Shown here: positions 59,063 through 64,000 of the stretch, in pieces | Layout: each line of letters begins with the position of its first letter | Numbering within the stretch: position 1 is the stretch's first letter | DNA from: Variovorax sp. Sphag1AA | GTDB taxonomy: Bacteria > Pseudomonadota > Gammaproteobacteria > Burkholderiales > Burkholderiaceae_C | Direction of reading: 5' to 3' | Length of the DNA: 64,000 nt | NCBI RefSeq assembly: GCF_014192575.1 | Contig: NZ_JACHYC010000006.1 | Location: 372,001-436,000, forward strand | Translations under genes and position numbers: made by a program | Notes under the pieces: model-generated | What the model was told of the DNA's origin: nothing | Seen by the model: the letters and a program-made list of their open reading frames with translations, nothing else | Database searches by the model: none

Positions 59063-59992
59063 TCACTCGGCGCGTGGTGACCGGATTTCCGTTCCGGCGA
59101 AATCCTCGACCCACTTCACCAGTTCGCTGACGCTCGCGCCTTCGCCGCGCGCCTGATTCGCTGCCTGCCACAACTGCTGGCCCACGCCGCTGATGGGCGC
59201 GGGAACGCCCATCTCCCGTGCCAGATCCAGCGCGATGCCCATGTCCTTGAGCATGAGCTTCAGCTTGAACGGGTCGTCGAAGCTGCGACTCAGCACGCGC
59301 TGGTGGATGTGCGTCCGCGTGATCCACGATCCACCGGTGGATTCGTTGAGCACGTCCGTCATCACGGCCGGATCGAGCCCCGCGCGCGTGCCGATCGCGA
59401 GGCCCTCGGCGGTCGCTGTCAGCGTGATCGCGGTGATCAGGTTGTTGAGGCACTTCATCGTGTGGCCTGCGCCGAGCTCACCCAGATGGAAGGTTGCGCG
59501 TCCCATGATGTCCAGCAGCGGTCGGATCCGCTCGACGTTGCCGGCCGCACCGCCGACCATGAACACCAGCTCGGCGGCCTGCGCGCCCCACTCCGCACCG
59601 GAGACCGGCGCGTCGACCATGGCGATGCCTATCGCGCCAAGGCGCTGCGCGGTCTCGCGCGTGATCCACGGCTCGGCCGAGGAGGTGTCGAGCAGCAACG
59701 CACCTTGTGTCCACCCGGACGCGAGGCCGTCGTCGCCCAACGTCACCTCGCGAACCACGCGGCCGTTGGGCAACATGGTGATCACGATGTCGCTGTGCTG
59801 CGCCACCTCGCGCGGCGTCGCGCAGGCACGCGCTCCGCTGAGGGTTTCGGCCAGCCTTGCGGCCAGGCCCGGCGCGGTGTCGCAGAGTGACAGCGCATAG
59901 CCTGCCTTGGCCAGATGGGAGGCCATCGGCGCGCCCATCACGCCCAGCCCAATGAAGCCGATATGCGGCTTCGCGGTTGAAGTCTCAGTCAT
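59063..59992 (-). CDS. 3-hydroxyisobutyrate dehydrogenase-family oxidoreductase
   Basis: This is a 309-residue NAD(P)-dependent beta-hydroxy acid dehydrogenase. It has GFIGLGVMGAPMA near the N-terminus, VDAPVSGAEWGAQAAEL as substrate segment, and the catalytic Lys in GAGHTMKCLNNL. It is about as long as the ltnD product but clearly a different subfamily; candidates include 3-hydroxyisobutyrate, tartronate semialdehyde or 2-hydroxy acid oxidation. It is the last gene of the liv operon, 20 bases after livF, with AGGAAAAG upstream, so it probably acts on the imported compound. Confidence 0.87.
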   Translation of the reverse strand: MTETSTAKPHIGFIGLGVMGAPMASHLAKAGYALSLCDTAPGLAARLAETLSGARACATPREVAQHSDIVITMLPNGRVVREVTLGDDGLASGWTQGALLLDTSSAEPWITRETAQRLGAIGIAMVDAPVSGAEWGAQAAELVFMVGGAAGNVERIRPLLDIMGRATFHLGELGAGHTMKCLNNLITAITLTATAEGLAIGTRAGLDPAVMTDVLNESTGGSWITRTHIHQRVLSRSFDDPFKLKLMLKDMGIALDLAREMGVPAPISGVGQQLWQAANQARGEGASVSELVKWVEDFAGTEIRSPRAE

Positions 59993-60012
59993 CAATCTTT
60001 TCCTGTTCGATT

Positions 60013-60714
60013 TCAGATGCCCAAGTAGGCATTGCGCACGGCCGGATCGGCCAGCAGGGATGCACCGGTGCCGGTATGCACGATGCGCCCAGTCTCCAGC
60101 ACATAACCCCGGTCGGCGATGGAGAGCGCGGCGGCCGCGTTCTGCTCCACCACCAGGATCGTCACGCCCTGCTCGCGCAGCTTGGCGAGCACTTCGAAGA
60201 TCTGGTCGATCAGCAGCGGTGCGAGCCCGAGCGAAGGTTCGTCAAGCAGCAGCAGCCGGGGCTTGCCCATCAGCGCACGGCCGATGGCGAGCATCTGCTG
60301 CTGGCCGCCTGAGAGATCTGATGCGGTGCGCCGCCGCATCTGGCCGAGCACGGGGAACATCGCATAGACATGGTCGACGTCGGCTGCGATGCCGTCGTCG
60401 CGACGCCGGTAGGCGCCGAGCCGCAGGTTGTCCTCGACGGACAGCGGCTTGAACACCTGACGCCCCTCAGGCGAATGCGCAATGCCGAGCGCGATGCGCA
60501 GGTGCGCCTTCACCTTGTCGAGCGGCTCACCCTGGAAACGGATGCTGCCGCTCGCAGGCGCATGCAGACCCGACAGCGTGTGCAGTAGCGTCGTCTTGCC
60601 GGCGCCGTTGGCGCCAAGCAGCGCCACGATCTCGCCCTTCTTCACTTCAAGGTTGACGTCTTTCAGTACCGAGACGCGTCCATAGAAAGTGCAGAGCCCA
60701 TCAACCCGCAGCAT
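60013..60714 (-). CDS. livF: Branched-chain amino acid-type ABC transporter ATPase LivF
   Basis: This is a 233-residue ATPase with Walker A GANGAGKTT, EGRQVFKPLSVEDNL (LivF-type insertion), signature DLSGGQQQM, Walker B LLLLDEPSLGLAP and switch VEQN. A perfect AAGGAGGT lies 7 bases before the ATG at 60714, which fixes the start within the livG coding end (14-base overlap). Confidence 0.93.
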   Translation of the reverse strand: MLRVDGLCTFYGRVSVLKDVNLEVKKGEIVALLGANGAGKTTLLHTLSGLHAPASGSIRFQGEPLDKVKAHLRIALGIAHSPEGRQVFKPLSVEDNLRLGAYRRRDDGIAADVDHVYAMFPVLGQMRRRTASDLSGGQQQMLAIGRALMGKPRLLLLDEPSLGLAPLLIDQIFEVLAKLREQGVTILVVEQNAAAALSIADRGYVLETGRIVHTGTGASLLADPAVRNAYLGI

Positions 60715-61489
60715 GTTCGACCTCCTTTGCATGGCTGCCCAGGTAGGCGGTGATCACTTCCGGGTTGTTGCGCACTTCATCGGGCGTTCCGCGCGCGAGG
60801 ATGCGGCCCTGGTTCAGCACCAGCACCTGGTGCGAGAGACGCATCACCATCTTCATGTCGTGCTCGATCAGCACGATCGCCACGTCACTGCCCGCGATGC
60901 TTCGCACGATGTGCTCGATCTCCTCGGTCTCCACTGCATTGCAGCCCGCGGCGGGCTCGTCGAGCAGCAGCAGCGTCGGTTCGCTCGCGAGGGCGCGGGC
61001 GATCTCCAGCCGTTTGAGCGAGCCGTATGACAGGTTGCCGGCCACCGTGTCCGCGTGATGCGCGAGGCCGATGCGTTCGAGTGCCGCGTACGCACGATCG
61101 CGTGTCTCGGCGTTCTGCCGACGCACTGAGGGCAGTCGCAGCAGGTCGGCGATCAGGCTGGTCTGTTCCCAGCGGGTGCGCCCGATCATCACGTTCTCCA
61201 ATGCCGTCTGGCGGAAGAACACCTGCAGGTTCTGGAAGGTGCGCGACATGCCGATGCGTGCGAGCTGGAAGGGCGGCAGGCCGCTCACATCCTTCCCTTG
61301 CAGGCGCACACTGCCGCTGCGTGGCGTGTAGAGCCCGGACACCATGTTGAACAGCGTGGTCTTGCCCGCACCGTTGGGTCCGATGATCGAGAGGATCTCG
61401 CCCTTCGGCGCGTTGAACGACACGCCGTCGACCGCCACCACGCCGCCGAAGGCGATCGACAGGTGCTGGACTTCGAGGATGTTGCTCAT
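60701..61489 (-). CDS. livG: Branched-chain amino acid-type ABC transporter ATPase LivG
   Basis: This is a 262-residue ATPase with Walker A GPNGAGKTT, MSRTFQNLQVF in the Q-loop region, signature LSYGSLKRLEIA, Walker B LLLLDEPAAG and H-loop IEHDM. The LivG-specific C-terminal extension is present (GTPDEVRNNPEVITAYLG). Overlaps livM by 4 bases. It forms the ATPase pair with LivF. Confidence 0.93.
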   Translation of the reverse strand: MSNILEVQHLSIAFGGVVAVDGVSFNAPKGEILSIIGPNGAGKTTLFNMVSGLYTPRSGSVRLQGKDVSGLPPFQLARIGMSRTFQNLQVFFRQTALENVMIGRTRWEQTSLIADLLRLPSVRRQNAETRDRAYAALERIGLAHHADTVAGNLSYGSLKRLEIARALASEPTLLLLDEPAAGCNAVETEEIEHIVRSIAGSDVAIVLIEHDMKMVMRLSHQVLVLNQGRILARGTPDEVRNNPEVITAYLGSHAKEVEHAAG

Positions 61490-62478
61490 CGCTTCCTCCT
61501 AGTCGCAAGCGCTTCCAGCGCCGGCACGATGCCTTGCCGCAGGAAGATCATGGACAGCATGATGATCAGGCCCACCGCCATGTCCTGGTAGTCGTGGAAG
61601 GTCGCCAGCAGTTGCGGCAGCAGCGTCAGCAGCGCGGCGCCCACCAGCGCGCCGAAGGGCGACGCGACGCCGCCGATCACCACCATCGCCACGAATTCCA
61701 CCGAGGTCATGAAGTTGGCCACGTCGGGCGTGATGAAGCCGTTCATCAGCGCGAGTGCGCAACCGGCGACCGCCGCATAGATCGCGGCGATGACGAAGGC
61801 CTGCAGCTTGCGTCGCGCGACGTCCACGCCCATGCTCGCGGCGGCCACTTCGCTGTCGAGGATGGCGCGTAGCGCGCGTCCCGTCGGGCTGTCGCGCAGC
61901 GCGATGGCGAGCGCCATGCCGGCGAGCAGCAAGGCGCCGCTGATCCAGTACCACGCAGCAGGCGAGGTGAGCGACGAATCCCCGATGGCGAGGCGCGGCA
62001 CGTCGACGCCATCCGGGCCGCCGGTCAGCGTGACTTCGCTGGTGATGACGAGGCCGATCAGCAGCGAGAAGCCCAGCGTCGCGATCGCAAGGTAGTGCCC
62101 CTTGAGGCGGAGGATCGGCTTGCCGACGCCCCACGCGATCAGCGCGCTCGCGAGCACGCCCGCCAGCACCGCCAGCGGCGTCGGTACCCCGAACTTCAGC
62201 GGCAGCACTGCGGTCGCGTACGCGCCGATGCCGAAGAAGCCCGCGTGGCCCAGGCTGATCTGCCCGGCCAGCCCCATGAGCACGTGCAGGCCCACCGCGC
62301 CCAGGCCCATGATCCAGACCAGCGCGACGATACGCAGCACGTAGTTCGAACTCGCGACCAGCGGCAACAGCACGATCACGGCGGCGAGCAGCGCTAGCGC
62401 GCCGAAGGACGAGCGCAGCAGGCTGCGCCGTACAACGGGCACGGGCGAGCCCTCGTTAGGTAGTTGAACGGCGCTCAT
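61486..62478 (-). CDS. livM: Branched-chain amino acid-type ABC transporter permease LivM
   Basis: This is a 330-residue permease with about nine to ten helices. Family segments include GLGAVGLHVLMGLAGQISLG, HAGFFGIGAYATAVL and FNDSEVAAASMGVDV-like sequence (here LDSEVAAASMGVDVARRK) at the ATPase contact. Overlaps livH and livG by ATGA on both sides. Confidence 0.92.
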   Translation of the reverse strand: MSAVQLPNEGSPVPVVRRSLLRSSFGALALLAAVIVLLPLVASSNYVLRIVALVWIMGLGAVGLHVLMGLAGQISLGHAGFFGIGAYATAVLPLKFGVPTPLAVLAGVLASALIAWGVGKPILRLKGHYLAIATLGFSLLIGLVITSEVTLTGGPDGVDVPRLAIGDSSLTSPAAWYWISGALLLAGMALAIALRDSPTGRALRAILDSEVAAASMGVDVARRKLQAFVIAAIYAAVAGCALALMNGFITPDVANFMTSVEFVAMVVIGGVASPFGALVGAALLTLLPQLLATFHDYQDMAVGLIIMLSMIFLRQGIVPALEALATRRKR

Positions 62479-63347
62479 ACGCGATCCACCAGCTTGCTGC
62501 CCATCAGCCCGTTGGGCATGACCAGCAGGACAAGGATGAGCGCGACGAACGCCACGCCGTCCTTGTAGACGGAGGTCGCGTAGCCGGCCGCGAGTGCTTC
62601 CAGCAACCCGAGCGCGAGCCCGCCGATCACCGCGCCGACCGGATTGCCCAGCCCGCCGAAGATCGCCGCCGAGAAGCCTTTGAGCGCCAGCAGCGCACCG
62701 ATGTCATAGCGCGTGAGCGTGATCGGCGCGACGAGGATGCCCGCGATCGCGCCCAGCGCCGCCGACAGCCCGAAGGCCAGCAGCAGCACGAAGGAGATGT
62801 TCACGCCCACGAGCTGCGCCGCGAGCCGGTTGGCCGCGCTCGCGCGCAGGGCCTTGCCGGTCACGGTCTTGTCGAGGAAGAGCCACAGGCCGGTGAACAT
62901 CACGATCGCGCTTGCGAGCACCCAGAGGCTCTGCGGCAGCACCGTCGCGCCGAGCACCGCGATCGGCGTGCTGCCGGAGATGCCCGGCAGGCCGTGAAAC
63001 TGCTTGTCGAACACGAGCCCGGCCACGCCGCGAATGAAGATCGACGCGCCGAGCGTGATGATGATGAGCGTCACGGGTGACGCATCGCGCGCACGCTCGA
63101 TCGCGAGCTTCTGCAGCAGCACGCCGACCACTACCGACAGCAGCACGGCAAGCACTGCCGCCAGCACGATCGGCAAGCCCAGCATCGCGAGGAACACCGT
63201 CGCCATACCGCCGAGCATGACGAACTCGCCCTGCGCGAAGTTCACCACGTCGGACGCGGCGTAGATCAGCGTGAAGCCGATCGCGACCACCGCGTACACC
63301 GCGCCGACCGTCAGGCCGGAGAAGAGGAATTGAAGGAGTTCGGACAT
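62475..63347 (-). CDS. livH: Branched-chain amino acid-type ABC transporter permease LivH
   Basis: This is a 290-residue permease with about eight helices. It starts in the usual way (LQFLFSGLTVGAVYAVVAIG; VNFAQGEFVMLGG) and ends with GLLEALAAGY and the conserved ALILVLLVMPNGLMG. It lies 6 bases after the binding-protein gene and overlaps livM by 4 bases. Confidence 0.92.
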   Translation of the reverse strand: MSELLQFLFSGLTVGAVYAVVAIGFTLIYAASDVVNFAQGEFVMLGGMATVFLAMLGLPIVLAAVLAVLLSVVVGVLLQKLAIERARDASPVTLIIITLGASIFIRGVAGLVFDKQFHGLPGISGSTPIAVLGATVLPQSLWVLASAIVMFTGLWLFLDKTVTGKALRASAANRLAAQLVGVNISFVLLLAFGLSAALGAIAGILVAPITLTRYDIGALLALKGFSAAIFGGLGNPVGAVIGGLALGLLEALAAGYATSVYKDGVAFVALILVLLVMPNGLMGSKLVDRV

Positions 63348-63353
63348 GGAAGC

Positions 63354-64000
63354 TCAGTCGACCAGGTTCCAGTCGCCGCTCTTCACTTCGACGAGACGGA
63401 ACGCATCGACCGTCAGCCCGAGGTGGTCCTTGTCGGTCATGTTGACCAGGCCCGCCGTGCCCACGAAGCCCTTCGTCTGCTCCAGCGCCTCGCGGATCTT
63501 CTTCGGGTCGGCGCTGTTCGCCTTCTTGATCGCGTTGACCACCATCATGAGGCCGTCGTAGGCGCCGCCGCCGAAGGTGGACACCGGCTGGCCCGACGCC
63601 TTTTCGTACGCGGCGGTGTAGCCCGTGACAACCGGCTTCTGCGGATCGCTGTCCGGCAGCTTTGCCGCCACCAGCAGCGCGGCAGCCGGCAGGCGTACGC
63701 CCTCGGCGGCCGGGCCCGACAGCTCGATGTAGCTCTTCGATGCCACGCCCGGGTTCTGGTAGAGAGGGATGTTCTTCATGCCGAGCTGACCGTAGTTGCG
63801 AGTCAGCACCGCGGGCCCCTGGCCGGACGCGCCGGTATTGAAGATCGCCTGCACGCCCGGCGTGCCCTTGATCTTGGTGAGCTGTGGCGTCATGTCGGTG
63901 TCCTGCGCGCCGTAGGTCTGGTCGATCAGGATATGGATGCCGTAGTTGCCGACCACCTTCAGGCACTGCTCACGCATCGAGGTGCCGAAGCCATCGGTAC
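63354..64000 (-). CDS. livK: Liv-type periplasmic substrate-binding protein (3' part only)
   Basis: This is the C-terminal part (about 215 residues) of a type-I periplasmic binding protein; the gene continues beyond the window end. The readable part includes DGFGTSMREQCLKVVG, YGAQDTDMTPQLTKIKG, VQAIFNTGASGQGPA and GGGAYDGLMMVVNAIKKA, as in Leu/Ile/Val-binding protein relatives. The ligand cannot be read from this part. It is the first visible gene of the livKHMGF operon. The symbol is by position and family. Confidence 0.85.
   Translation of the reverse strand, partial: TDGFGTSMREQCLKVVGNYGIHILIDQTYGAQDTDMTPQLTKIKGTPGVQAIFNTGASGQGPAVLTRNYGQLGMKNIPLYQNPGVASKSYIELSGPAAEGVRLPAAALLVAAKLPDSDPQKPVVTGYTAAYEKASGQPVSTFGGGAYDGLMMVVNAIKKANSADPKKIREALEQTKGFVGTAGLVNMTDKDHLGLTVDAFRLVEVKSGDWNLVD

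Noticed and set aside
1..64000. Prophage, integrative element, CRISPR array or tRNA genes
   Set aside because: No integrase, phage structural genes, regularly spaced repeats or cloverleaf-like sequences were seen on either strand by reading.

Overview
The window is GC-rich, densely packed chromosomal DNA. It looks like a betaproteobacterium of the order Burkholderiales, family Comamonadaceae, probably Variovorax or a close relative. The basis is the smg-dprA-LysM-def-fmt block, the yajC-secD-secF block, many operons overlapping by ATGA/GTGA, and three copies of an intergenic hairpin repeat of a type I associate with Variovorax-like genomes. The genus is an inference. No rRNA, tRNA, CRISPR array, transposase or integrase was seen.

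Layout. 1-10 kb: a YhdP-like AsmA-superfamily protein, a Nit-type amidase, a PAS histidine kinase and FixJ-like regulator, an OmpA/glycine-zipper lipoprotein, a 52-residue membrane protein and the lytic transglycosylase MltA. 10-16 kb: a PhoX-type phosphatase, and an Lrp/AsnC regulator divergent from an AceE/MdeB-type 2-oxo acid dehydrogenase E1. 15.8-21.2 kb: a tight six-gene operon holding the complete L-threonate route to DHAP (ltnD, otnK, otnC, otnI) plus a cytosine-deaminase-like amidohydrolase and a divergent Rid protein.

21.2-24.2 kb is the most unusual part: a lower-GC three-gene island on the minus strand. It encodes a 471-residue protein with a zincin HExxH motif and a C-terminal domain that reads as XVIPCD, the signal for the antibacterial (X-type) type IV secretion system. 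Two duplicated lipoprotein-like genes precede it and look like immunity genes. Both carry a perfect internal Shine-Dalgarno and start just after the signal peptide, which suggests lipid-anchored and cytoplasmic forms of the same protein.

24.2-30.8 kb is an uncharacterised catabolic/transport operon: creatininase-family hydrolase, ABC ATPase and permease, FAD-linked oxidase, NMT1-type binding protein, VanB-type reductase, and a RutR-like TetR regulator last. Two RutR-box-like palindromes exactly 100 bp apart lie before its first gene. 30.9-33.4 kb: an SRPBCC protein, a geranylgeranyl-reductase-like flavoprotein and a small membrane protein. 33.4-38 kb: a coxMNOP-like caa3 cytochrome oxidase with two subunit III genes and a subunit IV. 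38-42.4 kb: an SGNH hydrolase, an MFS-monooxygenase-like fusion, and an amino-acid ABC permease and binding protein without an ATPase. 42.4-46.7 kb: a second Lrp/AsnC regulator divergent from a fused indolepyruvate ferredoxin oxidoreductase. 46.9-59 kb: housekeeping genes (yajC, secD, secF, DUF1631, smg, dprA, LysM, def, a BamE-like lipoprotein, fmt, azlC, azlD). 59-64 kb: a minus-strand operon livK(partial)-H-M-G-F followed by a 3-hydroxyisobutyrate-dehydrogenase-family gene.

Coordinates include stop codons. Starts were re-chosen where signal peptides, Shine-Dalgarno sequences or overlaps argued against the longest reading frame. Several very long antisense frames are GC-driven shadows and are left out.
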